Of a DNA stretch of 37,309 nt, positions 15,715 to 25,546 are shown piece by piece. The first letter of the stretch is position 1. Each line of letters opens with the position of its first letter. The notes under the pieces were generated by a model, which searched no databases, was not told where the DNA came from, and was given only the letters and a program-made list of their open reading frames with translations. The position numbers were made by a program, and so were the translations under genes. Origin of the DNA: Acidobacteriota bacterium (GTDB taxonomy: Bacteria; Acidobacteriota; Terriglobia; Bryobacterales; Bryobacteraceae); the NCBI GenBank assembly GCA_016870915.1, contig VFZY01000040.1:1-37309 (forward strand), read 5' to 3'.

Positions 15715-16104
15715 TCAGGCGGCGAGGGCCGCTGCGCGCCGCTTGCGAGGCCGCTCGATCAGATCCACCGCCTGGCTGGTCACCTGCACCAGGCCCTTCC
15801 AGTACAGCACCTGACGGCCGGGCACCTCCACGCGGTCGAGCACGCCGTTCACGTAGATGTACAGCACCTCGAACGGATCGCCCGCGACGCGGTGGAAGTA
15901 ACGCGCAACAACGTCCGGCCGCTCGCGGGGCAGGCGCTCCGCCCACCGTCCGCGCAAGGGGCAACGGACGTCGCAGATCTGGACATCGAATCCCAAGCCG
16001 CACAGGCGCGTCAAGCCTGGTTCGAGCACACGCACAAACCGCCCGTCGCGCGCAACGATGGCTCGTTCAGCGCTGCCAAGCTGGATCCGGGTATGAAACA
16101 GCAT
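15715..16104 (-). CDS. Mini slipin-like protein (N-terminal domain only)
   Basis: A 129-residue protein from ATG 16104, with an excellent AAGGAGG 6 bases upstream. The sequence alternates RAIVARDGRFVRVLEPGLTR and, later, DPFEVLYIYVNGVLDRVEVP with GRQVLYWKGLVQVTSQAVDL. This doubled pattern is the N-terminal region of acidobacterial/planctomycete slipin (SPFH/Band 7) proteins, in which it precedes the SPFH domain. No SPFH domain and no membrane segment follow; the protein ends in a basic Arg/Lys/Ala tail. It may be a stand-alone domain, or a gene whose rest was lost at the repeat array that begins 5 bases past its stop. The strong ribosome-binding site argues that it is still translated. Confidence 0.7.
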   Translation of the reverse strand: MLFHTRIQLGSAERAIVARDGRFVRVLEPGLTRLCGLGFDVQICDVRCPLRGRWAERLPRERPDVVARYFHRVAGDPFEVLYIYVNGVLDRVEVPGRQVLYWKGLVQVTSQAVDLIERPRKRRAAALAA

Positions 16105-16474
16105 GGGCTTCCTCCTTGGGGAAACGGAAACGGTGGAGAGGTCAGGCCGCTGCTGGTTGGGGGAAGGGAAACGGCCAAGAAGAAAAAGACAATCGCGGTT
16201 TCGGGGAACCTGAGAGGGTAACGGACTTCTAACGGAGCAGTACCGTCAGAATCTGGCCGGTGCCGCGGCTACCAGACGCGATCGGTCTGCGCAGCCTGCG
16301 CCGGGATCGTTGACCCGAGACAAGCCACGCGCCCGGCTTTGCGCCGTGGTGGTGTGGACTGGAAGCCACTGTGTCTGGGTCACCATGAGGATAGATCTCC
16401 GTTAGGAAGAGAGTACCACCCACGGCGGTGTGGTGTCAAGTGAAAAATCCTTCTGATTCTTCCACCACCCTTGA
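16105..16474. other. Long noncoding leader between mini-slipin gene and terminator
   Basis: About 370 bases without a convincing gene. A 64-codon open frame (16229-16423, minus, GTG start) has no recognisable features. The stretch carries a promoter-like pair at 16410-16439 and the ribosome-binding site at 16111-16117. If that promoter is used, the mini-slipin transcript has a leader of about 300 bases. No known riboswitch was recognised. Confidence 0.5.
16410..16439 (-). promoter_or_regulatory. Candidate sigma70-type promoter
   Basis: On the minus strand TTGACA (16439-16434) is followed after 18 bases by TACTCT (16415-16410). The -35 is perfect and the -10 moderate. It points toward the mini-slipin gene, about 300 bases downstream. 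Confidence 0.45.
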
Positions 16475-16475
16475 T

Positions 16476-16512
16476 TCAAAAACACAAAGAGCCCGACCGT
16501 GGGGCCGGGCTC
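16476..16512 (-). terminator. Rho-independent terminator
   Basis: On the minus strand GAGCCCGGCC and GGTCGGGCTC form a 10-bp stem (one G-U pair) with a 4-base loop at 16512-16489, followed by TTTGTGTTTTT. It lies 120 bases past the stop of the PEP-CTERM gene, so it probably ends that transcript. Confidence 0.85.
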
Positions 16513-16534
16513 CTGATCGAGAGTCTGCCTGTCC

Positions 16535-16629
16535 TTTCGAGGAACCGCACAAGACGGCCTCGCTCCCGCTTTCTCTTAAGTCGCTTGTTTCTCGACTTTT
16601 GGAGCCGCGCCGGAGCCGCCTTTGCGCTT
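16535..16629. repeat. Fourth copy of the 93-bp element, inverted
   Basis: Reads as the reverse complement of the units at 15431-15709 with scattered substitutions (GAGGAACCGCACAAGACGG at one end, CCGCCTTTGCGCTT at the other). It sits 2 bases past the stop of the PEP-CTERM gene, so on that gene's strand the element again begins with AGCGCAAAGGC directly after the stop. Confidence 0.92.
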
Positions 16630-16631
16630 TA

Positions 16632-17166
16632 TCACGCCTTGCGGAACCGCCGCAGCGCGAGGGCGCCGGCGCCCACAGCCAGCAACGCCAGCGTGGACGG
16701 CTCAGGCACGGCGCCGGTCACGAATTCGAGGGTCGAGACCGCCGTGAAACCGCGGGCGCCATCAAGCTCGAGACGCGCGATGTTGGTGGCTGCGAAGGTG
16801 TAAGTAAGAACCCAGCAGGTGGCCGCCGGTGGCGGCCACGATCAACTGATCCAGCAGATTGTTGCCCGCGTCGTACACGCGGTACGTCCCTGTATGACCG
16901 CCGAGCACAAGGTAGTCCATCCGCAGGCTCGATGCCACGCTGGTGAAGGACACCTGGCCTGGGGCTCTATCGATGGAAATGCCCACCTGGTCGAACGTGT
17001 CGCGGCCGTCCGAGTACCAGTAGACGTCACTCATTGTGATTCCATAGGCAGCCCACTCGGTGGTGACCGGCGGGCAGCAGGACATCGGCACCTCCTGAAA
17101 CGTCACGGTGGTCGCGGCGGTGGCCATGCTGATGCCGGCAAAGGTCAAAGCAAGCAGTTTTTTCAT
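16632..17166 (-). pseudogene. PEP-CTERM sorted protein, broken by a one-base frameshift
   Basis: From ATG 17166 (GGAG 8 bases upstream) the frame gives a signal peptide MKKLLALTFAGISMATAAT and a beta-rich domain ending VYDAGNNLLDQLIVAATGG. Around 16820 the frame shifts: the annotatable frame runs on as HLLGSYLHLRSHQHRASRA and stops at 16762, while the +1 frame continues with WVLTYTFAATNIARLELDG, GFTAVSTLEFVTGA and the sorting signal VPEPSTLALLAVGAGAL plus RRFRKA, ending at 16632. One surplus base in GGCGGCCACCTGC explains it. Intact, the protein would be about 177 residues, exported and processed by an exosortase (none in the window). As read, it would be released without its C-terminal anchor signal. 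A sequencing error is possible. Confidence 0.87.
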
Positions 17167-17194
17167 TGTTTTTACTCCTCAACTAGTGATGTAA

Positions 17195-17210
17195 CGGGCT
17201 GGTGAGCCCG
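17195..17210. other. Perfect hairpin in the 5' leader of the PEP-CTERM gene
   Basis: CGGGCT-GGTG-AGCCCG is a perfect 6-bp inverted repeat about 30 bases upstream of the ATG at 17166, without a T-run on either strand. It could shape the leader or slow transcription coming from the receptor operon. Confidence 0.4.
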
Positions 17211-17312
17211 GAGGCTGGTTGTTGCCAAGCCACAAGAGGAATGTATCCCGCCGCCACCGGGCGTGTCCACCTAAACTCTGACTATTTGGTACTGGTACCC
17301 GATCGCTCTGGC

Positions 17313-20300
17313 TCAGTACCAGAACTTCATCCCGAGTTGGATCGTCCTCGGCAGCCGGGCGCTGGTGATCCGGCCGAAGGTGGGTGTTCCGAAGCTTCCG
17401 CCCGGGGCGCCGAAGTTCACGCGGTTGATGGCGTTGAAGAAGTCGCCGCGAAGCTCCAGTTTCATCCCCTCTCTCCCGGGGATTGGGAAGTAGCGGATCA
17501 GGGAGGCGTCGACGCTCACCAGCCCCGGCCCCTGGATATCGGGGAACTTCGCGCTGTTGCCCAGCGTCAGCGGCGCCGGCGCCGAGAATGCCGCGGTGTC
17601 GAACCAGCGGCCGATGGAACGGTCCGCTGCGGGCAGCGCCCCATGCCGCGTGCGGTTCGGCCGGAACTGCCGGCTGAAGGTCCCCGTGGTGATGGCCGGC
17701 TGCTGGATCCACACCTGATCGCCGCTCTGCAGCGTCAGGATGTTTGACACCTGCCAGCCGCTGGTCAACCAGTGCCGCCGCGGTAGGTCATACACCAGGG
17801 CCGACACGAAGCGGTGCGGGTAGTGCGATTGGGAAAGCCCGCGTTCCAGGCGCAGGTTGTAGGGGTCCATCGGGAACATGGACGAGAAGTTGTCCTCGTT
17901 GTAGTCCAGGAACTTCGAGAAGGTATAGGAGACGGACCAGAACAGACCCCCGCGGTACCTCCTCTCCAGGCCCAGTTGCAGAGCATTGTAGCTGGAATTC
18001 TGCAACTCGCAATGGCAGAGGATGAAGCCGTAGTCGGGATAAGGGCGCATCTGCTGCGTGCCGCGTCCGGCTCGTTGCACATCCTCGATCCGGATGACGT
18101 TGTAGTCCTGGTTGAGCATCAGATGGTGGCCCTGGCTGCCCGCGTAGGAGGCCTCGAAAAGGAACCCCCGCCACTCCTGCTGAAGGTCGAAGTTCCACTG
18201 GTTGAAGCTGCCCAGTTTCGCCCGCTCGATCTTGGTGTCGATGGCAAAGCCCCGGCCGTCGGCGCTGGGCACAATCGGGGGCGTGCGCGAAAGCACCACC
18301 GCCGCGTTCACGCCATCGCTTTGCAGCCCCAGCCGCTGATCCACTGGAAAGCGCGCAAACGCCGATGTCGCCCGCCCGGTGAGCGGGATAAAGAACATCC
18401 CGAAGTGGCTGCGGATCACCGTGCCCTTCGTTCCCGGCGGACGCCACGCCAGCCCCGCGCGCGGCGCGAAATTCACCCGGTCCGTGTACTGGATGAAATC
18501 ACGGCCCAGTTCACGCATCGTTCGCGGCCGGCCCAGCGCAAGATCGAAGTTCGACCCCTGCTGACGCGTCTCCCTGGGGTTCTGCTCCACGTCATAGCGC
18601 AGTCCCAGGTTCAGCGTCAGCGAGCGGTGCAGTTTGAAATCATCCTGCGCGAACACGCCCAGATAGCCGGACCGGTAATAGAACCGCCCCCGCAGCGTGC
18701 TGTTGTTGAACGTGTTCGCCTGCCCCAGCAGAAGGCTTGCGATGGGGTGGCCGGTGATGCCCGCATTGGACGGGTCTGCCGTCTGGTTCTGCTGGAAGGT
18801 GTACTCGCCGGTGAACTGAAGCTGCAGGTCGTTGATGGGGAACTGCCGGTAATCCACGCCGGTTTTGATGATGTGCCGCCCGCGGACGAAGGTGGTGATG
18901 TTCTGAATCTGATACTGATTCTCCACCGGGTTGAACGCCTGCGAGTCGCCAATGCCCGCGAAGCCGGCAACCGCGATGCTCGGCAGACCCACGATGTTCA
19001 GGTTCGGAATTCCCAGTTGATCGCCCGCGCCCTGGCTGAGCAGCCGCTCCTGAATGCCGCGGAACATCGATACCCGCGCGTCATTCAGCGTGGTGGGCGT
19101 GAGAGTGCGTGTCCAGGTGACAGCGCTGGTGAGGTAGCGGTTGAAGTTGCCATTGTTACCGCCGTTGCTTGAGCCCGGAAAGGGCCGCGCCGTTCCGCCG
19201 AACTGGTGATCCCAGGAAAAGCGGCCAAACAGCAGGTCTTTGTTCGAAGCACGCCAGTCGAGCCTTGTGTCGAACTTGTTGTTCCTGGTTGCGTTGGGGA
19301 TGAGGCGCTGAAAGTTCTGTGCCAGCCCGGCGCCGTTCGGTTCCGGATAGATGGCCGCGATGCGGGTGCCCGGAGTGTCGAAACGCGCCGCCGGAATCAT
19401 GTTGCCGGGGAAGGGATCCCGCAGGAAGCGCCTTCCGTCCGCCGCCAGGCGCGTCGAACCCGGGTCAAAGATCATCCCGCGCTGCACCGGGCGTCCGGCC
19501 GCGTCGGTGCCTGCGTTGGCGCCCAGCACTTCGCCAAAGTCGCCGCGTTTCATGCGCGAGGTGGGCAAAGTGAGGTTGAACAGTGCCTCTTCGGCCTGCC
19601 GGAAGCTTTCGAAATCGGCGAAGAAGAACAGCCGGTCACGCACCACCGGACCGCCAATCATACCGCCGAACTGATTCTGAATCAGCTTGGCGTTGCGGGC
19701 CGCAAACCAGTTGCGGGCGTTGATGCTGTTGTTGCGATGAAACTCGAACAGGTTGCCGGTGACGCGGTTGCCGCCGGATTTGAGTGTTGCGTTCACCACG
19801 CCGCCCACCGTTCGCCCGAACTCGGCCGACAGGCCGCTGGTTTGCACCTTGAACTCCTGAATCGCATCCAGATTCGGCTGTGTGAACAGTTGCCCGCGCC
19901 GCGGTGTGGTGATGGAGCCGCCGTCCAGCACGAACTCTCCCGTCCGCGCCCGCCCGCCGCTCAGCCGGGGCAGTTCGTCGTCCCCGCGCTGCTGCGCGCC
20001 CGGGGTAAGCAGCACCAGTTCAAACGCATTGCGGCCGCGCAGGGGCAGCTGCTTCATAGTCCGCTCATCAACCACCCGGCCCAGAGTATTGTTCTCGGTC
20101 TGAATCAGTTGTGCTTCGGCGCGAACCTCAACGCTCTCCGACACCTGCCCAAGCCGCAGCGTCACATCCACACGCAGGCGGTCTTCCACCCGAAGCGTCA
20201 CCCCGCGTTGCACATAGCGCTGGAATCCGGACGCCTCCACCTCCAGATCGTACGGCCCCGGCCGCAGTTCGCCCAGAAAGTAGAGGCCCGCCTCATTCGC

Positions 20301-20480
20301 CGCCGCCCGCCCTTCCAGGCCCGTGTTCGTGTTGCGAGCCTTCACCGTGGCGCGGGGCACCACCGCCCCGCTCTCATCCGTCACCACGCCTTGAATCGAT
20401 CCGAAGATCGATTGGGCCATCGCCGCGGAATGCGCCAGCAGCCACGCCGCCAGCACGGCCCGGCCCGCGCGGCCTACCAC
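17313..20480 (-). CDS. Oar-like TonB-dependent receptor-type outer-membrane protein (second in operon)
   Basis: About 1055 residues from GTG 20480, which overlaps the stop of the upstream receptor gene by 7 bases and yields a signal peptide (VVGRAGRAVLAAWLLAHSAA, then MAQ). After it comes a CarboxypepD_reg/CNA-B-like domain (IFGSIQGVVTDESGAVVPRA to VTLRLGQVSESVEV), a plug-like region (GRVVDERTMKQLPLRGRNAF, ELVLLTPGAQQ, EFVLDGGS, LDAIQEFKVQTSGLSAEFGR) and a very long beta-barrel ending in the aromatic residue of GMKFWY, as outer-membrane barrels do. No clear TonB box. Such proteins are expanded in Acidobacteria and probably bind large glycans or peptides. An extended frame to 20603 is antisense-like leader and was not used. 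Confidence 0.9.
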   Translation of the reverse strand: MVGRAGRAVLAAWLLAHSAAMAQSIFGSIQGVVTDESGAVVPRATVKARNTNTGLEGRAAANEAGLYFLGELRPGPYDLEVEASGFQRYVQRGVTLRVEDRLRVDVTLRLGQVSESVEVRAEAQLIQTENNTLGRVVDERTMKQLPLRGRNAFELVLLTPGAQQRGDDELPRLSGGRARTGEFVLDGGSITTPRRGQLFTQPNLDAIQEFKVQTSGLSAEFGRTVGGVVNATLKSGGNRVTGNLFEFHRNNSINARNWFAARNAKLIQNQFGGMIGGPVVRDRLFFFADFESFRQAEEALFNLTLPTSRMKRGDFGEVLGANAGTDAAGRPVQRGMIFDPGSTRLAADGRRFLRDPFPGNMIPAARFDTPGTRIAAIYPEPNGAGLAQNFQRLIPNATRNNKFDTRLDWRASNKDLLFGRFSWDHQFGGTARPFPGSSNGGNNGNFNRYLTSAVTWTRTLTPTTLNDARVSMFRGIQERLLSQGAGDQLGIPNLNIVGLPSIAVAGFAGIGDSQAFNPVENQYQIQNITTFVRGRHIIKTGVDYRQFPINDLQLQFTGEYTFQQNQTADPSNAGITGHPIASLLLGQANTFNNSTLRGRFYYRSGYLGVFAQDDFKLHRSLTLNLGLRYDVEQNPRETRQQGSNFDLALGRPRTMRELGRDFIQYTDRVNFAPRAGLAWRPPGTKGTVIRSHFGMFFIPLTGRATSAFARFPVDQRLGLQSDGVNAAVVLSRTPPIVPSADGRGFAIDTKIERAKLGSFNQWNFDLQQEWRGFLFEASYAGSQGHHLMLNQDYNVIRIEDVQRAGRGTQQMRPYPDYGFILCHCELQNSSYNALQLGLERRYRGGLFWSVSYTFSKFLDYNEDNFSSMFPMDPYNLRLERGLSQSHYPHRFVSALVYDLPRRHWLTSGWQVSNILTLQSGDQVWIQQPAITTGTFSRQFRPNRTRHGALPAADRSIGRWFDTAAFSAPAPLTLGNSAKFPDIQGPGLVSVDASLIRYFPIPGREGMKLELRGDFFNAINRVNFGAPGGSFGTPTFGRITSARLPRTIQLGMKFWY

Positions 20481-23400
20481 TGAAGCCGTCCGGCGATCTG
20501 CAGAATACGCGGATCGGCCGCGGCTGTCACTCGCCCGAACGTCGGCGCATTCTGCGTCCCAATGGGGTTGAAGAACTGCGTGTGGTTGAAGAAGTTGAAC
20601 CATTCGAACCGCAGTTGCAGCTTCCCGGCCTCACCCAGCGGCGTGAACGCGAAGTTCTTGGCCAGCGACACGTCCCATTGGTTGACGCCGAAGCCAGGCT
20701 GCGTGTTGCGTGACGCCGAACCGAACGTGCCGAAGGCCGGTGTCGAATAGGCCGCGCGGTCCAGCCCGATCAGGCCGTTTGTCCGGGGATTCACCTTCTG
20801 CGCCTTCACACCGGTCGCATTCGGCCGCTGGGAGCCGCTGCCCACGCGCGCCAGATCGCCGGCCGTGCTCACCGAAAACGGCGCGCCCGTCCGCATGTTG
20901 ACAATGCCGTTCAACTGCCAGCCGCCCAGCACCGCGTCGAGCGCCCTGTTCCGAAGATCGATCTTGCGCCCTTTGCCCAACGGCAGTTCGTTCACGAACC
21001 CAAGGATGAAGTTGTGGCGAATGTCGTTGTCCGCCAACGCCCGTTCCGGCCGCCGGTTGTACATGTTCTGGCCCGCCGCGCCGCTGTCGATTACCTTGCC
21101 GAACGTGTAGGCGCTCACCATCGAAAGGCCCTTCCACACACGCTGCTCCACGCGCACGAACGCCGCGTTGTAGTTCGACCACTGATAGTTGGTGGTCTGG
21201 CTAAAGCTTGGCAGGGCGCGCGGGAACGGTGACCGCTGGCCGAACGGTTCAGGATTGGCGGGGTTTGCGGGCAGCCGCGGCTGATTCACCAGTACTCCAC
21301 CCACCTGCTTGTGGCCCGTGTTGCCCATGTATCCCACCTCAACCATCAGGTTGTTGCCCAACTGATGCTGGATGTTCAGGTTGTAGGAGTACATGTAGCC
21401 ATCGCGGCGGCGCAGGTCATTGTTGCTTCCCACGCTGCCGGCCAGTTCGGCCGCCGTGGGGAAGAGATCCGTAAGCAGGCGCGGTGTCGCGTTCGGCAGG
21501 TTGATCACCGTGCCCTGCACGAAGAACGGCACCGTGCTGGTCATCGCCACCAGGGTCGCGCCGCCGGTGTTGAGCAGGGAAAACACACCGCCGCCCGCGC
21601 GCAGCACGGTGCGGTTCGAAACGCGATAGGCCAGCCCGAAGCGCGGCATGAAGTTGTTCTTGTCGGTGGCAATGGGCCGCTCCGGCAGCGCGAGTCCGTT
21701 GCTCTCACGCAGGCCCACGCCGGGTTCGTAGTAGCGGTTCTGGCCCGCCAGCAACTGGCGGTTCGTGCCCAGGTCAAAGTTGGCCAGGCGGCCGCGCCAG
21801 TTCTGAAACACCTCATACCGCACGCCGATGTTGAGCGTCAGCCTGCTTGTGATCTTCCAGTCGTCCTGAAAGAAACCCTGGTAGCGCGTGCCGATGGAGT
21901 ACTTCGCGACGCCGCCAAAGGTGGGAGAAATGCTTCCCAGGCCGCCCGTGGCCGATTGCGGCATCCCAAGCAGGTAGTCCGCGAAGCTCTCGTCGGTGTA
22001 AAAAGCGTTCTGGAAATTGAAAATCCCGTTCTGGTTCGATCCCTGGTCGTAGCCCACCATCAGCCGGTTCACGTCACCGCCGAACTTCAGCGAATGGTTG
22101 CCCTTGATGTAAGTGAACGTCTCGGCCAGACGGTAGTAGATGTTGTTCTGCACAATGCGCAGGCCATAGCCCGCGAACCCCGACGAGGCGCGCCCGGCGC
22201 CCGGATTCCAATCCGGAAAATTCACGCTCGGCTCGGTGTAGTCCCCGGGGATGGCCGCCAGATTGCGCAATCCCAATTCCGCCGCGTAGTTCTTACTGAA
22301 GCGGTCACCATCGCTCACGCGCGCCAGGTACGCCTTGGTGAAGCCCAAACGCGTTTCGCTGATCAGATTCGCTCCAAACGTGTGTGTGTAACCCAGAGCC
22401 GCGTTCTGCGACCGGTCCGGCCGGATCACACCCTTCCCCACCCGGTAAGACGCATCCACAAGGCCGTTGTCGGCAAAGCTCCAGCGGCCGAACAGATGGC
22501 CGCGATCGCTCACCCGGTGATCGATACGGATGGTGAACTGATCCCGGCGTTCCTTGTCCGGGGGCGTCGTGATGTAGTTCAGATTGCCCGCCAGAGGCAC
22601 GTTCGGGTCCGGGAAGAACTGAAGCAGTTCATTCGAGATCCGGTTGAAGCGCGTACGCGGAATCATGTTGCCTGGAAACGGCGTGCGGTTGTTGTTCGGA
22701 TCGCGGACGACAACGGTGGGCTTGTTCGGAACCGCCGTGAAATCGCCCTGCTTCATTGCCTGCGTGGGCACCAGGCCCAGCAGGATGTTCCCGGTGCGCC
22801 GCCGCCGGGCTTCGTAGTTGCCGAAGAAGAACGTGCGGTCTTTCTTGATCTTGCCGCCGAACGCTCCGCCAAACTGGTTGTAGGTGAAGCGCGGCGCGCC
22901 GCGGGCCGGCCGGAAGAACTGCCCCGCCTGCAGGGCGCGGTTGCGCACATAGTCGTACACCACGCCGTGATAGCTGTTGGTTCCGCGTTTGCTCACCATA
23001 TCGATGCCGGCCGCGCCCTAGCCGTAGCTGGCATCCATGAAGTTGGTCTGCACCTTGAACTCATCCAGCGCGTCCAGCGACAGCGCAATGGCCGGATTAT
23101 TGATGTTGGCCACCGAGAAATCGACGCCGTCAAGCATCGCATTGGTCGACGTGTTCCTGACGCCGCCGATCTCAATCGACCGTTCATCCATCACCGACGA
23201 CGCGCCGCGCACCTTCACCGCCCCCGGCGTCAACGCCACCAGATCATAGAAGTTGCGGGCGTTCAGCGGCAACTCGATCATGGTCCGGTTGTCGATCACC
23301 GTGCCCATCGCGGCCGTGTTCGTCTGCAATTGCGGCGCCACGGACTGCACGGAAACGGTCTCCGACACCGCGCCCAGTTGCAGCACGATATCCACGCGCG

Positions 23401-23692
23401 CCTGCGAGTTCACGCGCAGTTCCACGTCACCAACGCTCGCCGTCTTGAACTGCCCCGTGGATGTCGCCGTGACGGAATAACGGCCGCTGAGCAGCGCGTT
23501 GAACTGATAGTTGCCGCTCTCGTCGGTGGTGAACTCGCGGGCCTCGTTTGAGCCCAGGTTGCGAGCAGTCACCTTGATGCCCGGCACCACCGCCCCCGTG
23601 GGGTCGGTGACCGTGCCCAGTAGAGTGCCGCGTCCGTACTGCGCATGCAGCGCAGCGGCGAAGGTAATGGACAGAGCCAGCGTTCGTTTCAT
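20474..23692 (-). pseudogene. Oar-like TonB-dependent receptor-type protein interrupted by in-frame TAG
   Basis: ATG 23692 with GAGGTGA upstream gives signal peptide MKRTLALSITFAAALHA, the CarboxypepD_reg domain (GTLLGTVTDPTGAVVPGIKV to DIVLQLGAVSETVSV) and the plug (MGTVIDNRTMIELPLNARNF, SIEIGGVRNTS, LDALDEFKVQTNFMDASYG). Directly after ASYG comes TAG (23020-23018), then the same frame resumes with GAAGIDMVSKRGTNSYHGVV and runs 847 residues through the whole beta-barrel to AGRLQW. Homologues normally have a sense codon here, so CAG to TAG is the simplest change. As read, only 224 residues without a barrel are made. The total frame (1073 codons) is the family's normal size. Downstream receptor translation starts inside this gene's end and may suffer. 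Confidence 0.9.
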
Positions 23693-23727
23693 GATTCACC
23701 TCGTGAGTGAGGGAATCATATCACCGC

Positions 23728-24474
23728 TTACCCCCTTCCGACGAGAGGCATGGTGGTGGCCATCACCGTGATAAACAGAACATTGGCGTCCAGCGGAAGG
23801 CTGTCCATGTACAGGATGGCGCTTGCCACGTTGCCCACGTCCATTCGCGGCTCGATCATCGTTGTTCCGTTGGCCTGCGGAACGCCCTGCACCATGCGCG
23901 CAGTCATCTCCGTGGCGGCGTTGCCGATGTCGATCTGCCCGCAGGCGATGTTCCACGGCCGTCCGTCGAGCGCGATGCACTTGGTGAGCCCGGTGATGGC
24001 GTGCTTGGTGGTCGTGTACGGCGCCGAATTCGGCCGTGGCGCGTGCGCCGAAATCGAGCCGTTGTTGATGATCCGGCCCCCTTGCGGCGATTGCTCCTTC
24101 ATCAGCCGCATCGCTTCCTGCGCGCACAAAAAGGACCCGGTGAGGTTCACGCCCACAACCCGGCTCCACTGCTCGAACGTCAACTCGTCCATCGGCACGC
24201 CGGGAGCGGTGGCCCCCGCGTTGTTGAACAGCAGATCCAGCCGTCCGAACTCCGCGCGGATGCGTGCGAAGAGCGCCTTCACCTGGTCGGGCTGGCTCAC
24301 ATCCGTCGCCACCGCGATCATCGGTCCCGCGGCCTGTGCCACAGTCTTTTCCAGTTCCTCGGCCCGGCGCCCGGCCACAGCCACGCGGTAGCCCGCGCCC
24401 GACAGGGCCAGCGCCGCTGCCCTTCCAATTCCGCTGCCTGCGCCCGTCACGAGCGCGATCTTTGATGTACTCAC
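23728..24474 (-). CDS. Short-chain dehydrogenase/reductase
   Basis: A 248-residue NAD(P)-dependent oxidoreductase of the classical SDR family. It shows the dinucleotide motif TGAGSGIG near residue 11, the [12 protein letters not shown] stretch with [20 protein letters not shown] with the catalytic Ser, and YTTTKHAI with the Tyr-x-x-x-Lys pair. Start is GTG 24474 with AAGGA 8 bases upstream; the preceding gene ends 10 bases before. The next gene, an Oar-like receptor, begins 35 bases downstream. The substrate is unknown; the place in an apparent glycan-use operon suggests a sugar or sugar-acid derivative, which is an inference only. Confidence 0.92.
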   Translation of the reverse strand: MSTSKIALVTGAGSGIGRAAALALSGAGYRVAVAGRRAEELEKTVAQAAGPMIAVATDVSQPDQVKALFARIRAEFGRLDLLFNNAGATAPGVPMDELTFEQWSRVVGVNLTGSFLCAQEAMRLMKEQSPQGGRIINNGSISAHAPRPNSAPYTTTKHAITGLTKCIALDGRPWNIACGQIDIGNAATEMTARMVQGVPQANGTTMIEPRMDVGNVASAILYMDSLPLDANVLFITVMATTMPLVGRG

Positions 24475-24484
24475 AATTGGTTCC

Positions 24485-25546
24485 TTATCTCAAAACGACA
24501 TCCCAAACCTTGGACCGTCGCGACTTGCCCTTCGGGCCTTCCACATACAACGTCACCACGAACTCGCCGCCTTGCTTATAGGTGTGCACCGGATGCCGCT
24601 CTGTGGAACTTTCGCCGTCGCCAAACTCCCAGCGCCAGGCGGTGACCTCACCCACGGACTCGTCGCGAAATGCCACCACCCGCCGCGCCATGTCGGCCAC
24701 CCGGAATGACCATTCCGCCTCGATCGTCTTGCGCTGATCCGCCTCCAGCGGCATCAGGCGGAATGCCACCAGGTCGCTGGCGTTGCCGTACATCGTCGTC
24801 TTGTGCGACAGGTTCCAGAAGGACCGGTAGCGCGGCGACTCGCGGTCGTCATAATCCAGGATCGCCCATGAAAGGCCGATCACCTTGTTCTCCCACAGCT
24901 TCGATTCCACGCTGCGTTCCGGCCCCTCATAGGCCGCGTAATCGAAAGGCGTGATGAAGAACTCAAGCGTGTACTTGCCGCTTTCACCCGGCTTGAACGC
25001 GTAGCGCTGCGCCGAGTTGGCGTACGGCAGGCTCTTGATCCAGGGCTGGCAGCCCCAAACCATCGTCCAGTCCTTGCCTTCGGCCGGGGTGAAGATGTGA
25101 TAGTTCTGCGCGTGGATGCCGTGGAACTGATAATGCGCGTCGGCGCGCTCAAGCCCCGCGTGCGGGTGCATCTGCTTGATGAACGGGCCGCCCGAGAGAT
25201 CGCCATCCACCACCACTTCGAAGATGTCGTTGTGCAGATCGGTGCTGGCGAAGTCCCAGTAGTTGTCCGTCGCTTCGTAAAGAAAATAGAGCCGGTTCAG
25301 GCCTTTCACCCAGCCCACCTTCACGGTGACGTTCAGGTCGGCTGAGTCCGGCTTGGTGCCGTTCACGTTGTCTTTGAGCTGATCGCTGCCAATCGCGTAG
25401 GAGGCCGGTACACTCCGCCAGTCCGACGCGTCGCCATCCACGCGCGGAATCTTGTCCGAGGGAAACTGGTACACCTTGAACTCCACCCCCGGCCGCTCCA
25501 GGGCGGTCATCAGGACTGGAAGAAGCAGGAATAGTGCGTGGCGCAT
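24485..25546 (-). CDS. Secreted CBM9-like and PKD-domain protein
   Basis: A 353-residue exported protein; ATG 25546 gives signal peptide [19 protein letters not shown]. Residues about 25-250 read as a CBM9-like beta-sandwich: [20 protein letters not shown], then [34 protein letters not shown] and a [15 protein letters not shown] strand pair. The C-terminal 80 residues are a PKD domain with [20 protein letters not shown]. This combination fits a cell-surface or periplasmic carbohydrate-binding protein. It is the first gene of a minus-strand operon with the SDR and two Oar-like receptors, and is divergent from the CE15-like esterase with only 27 bases between the starts. A longer open frame reaching 26227 is antisense to that esterase and was rejected. 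Confidence 0.85.
   Translation of the reverse strand: MRHALFLLLPVLMTALERPGVEFKVYQFPSDKIPRVDGDASDWRSVPASYAIGSDQLKDNVNGTKPDSADLNVTVKVGWVKGLNRLYFLYEATDNYWDFASTDLHNDIFEVVVDGDLSGGPFIKQMHPHAGLERADAHYQFHGIHAQNYHIFTPAEGKDWTMVWGCQPWIKSLPYANSAQRYAFKPGESGKYTLEFFITPFDYAAYEGPERSVESKLWENKVIGLSWAILDYDDRESPRYRSFWNLSHKTTMYGNASDLVAFRLMPLEADQRKTIEAEWSFRVADMARRVVAFRDESVGEVTAWRWEFGDGESSTERHPVHTYKQGGEFVVTLYVEGPKGKSRRSKVWDVVLR

Noticed and set aside
16229-16423. Small GTG-started open frame in the mini-slipin leader
   Set aside because: No ribosome-binding site, no recognisable domain, and it overlaps the promoter-like pair.
23018-23020. TAG recoded as a sense codon (pyrrolysine or a recoded genetic code)
   Set aside because: TAG ends several neighbouring genes at the expected place (11518, 15432, 20474, 29962), and no context for pyrrolysine insertion is seen.
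21311-23551. A 746-codon plus-strand open frame
   Set aside because: Antisense to the Oar-like receptor gene; composition is Arg/His/Val-rich with no domain. The true coding strand is clear from the plug and barrel motifs.
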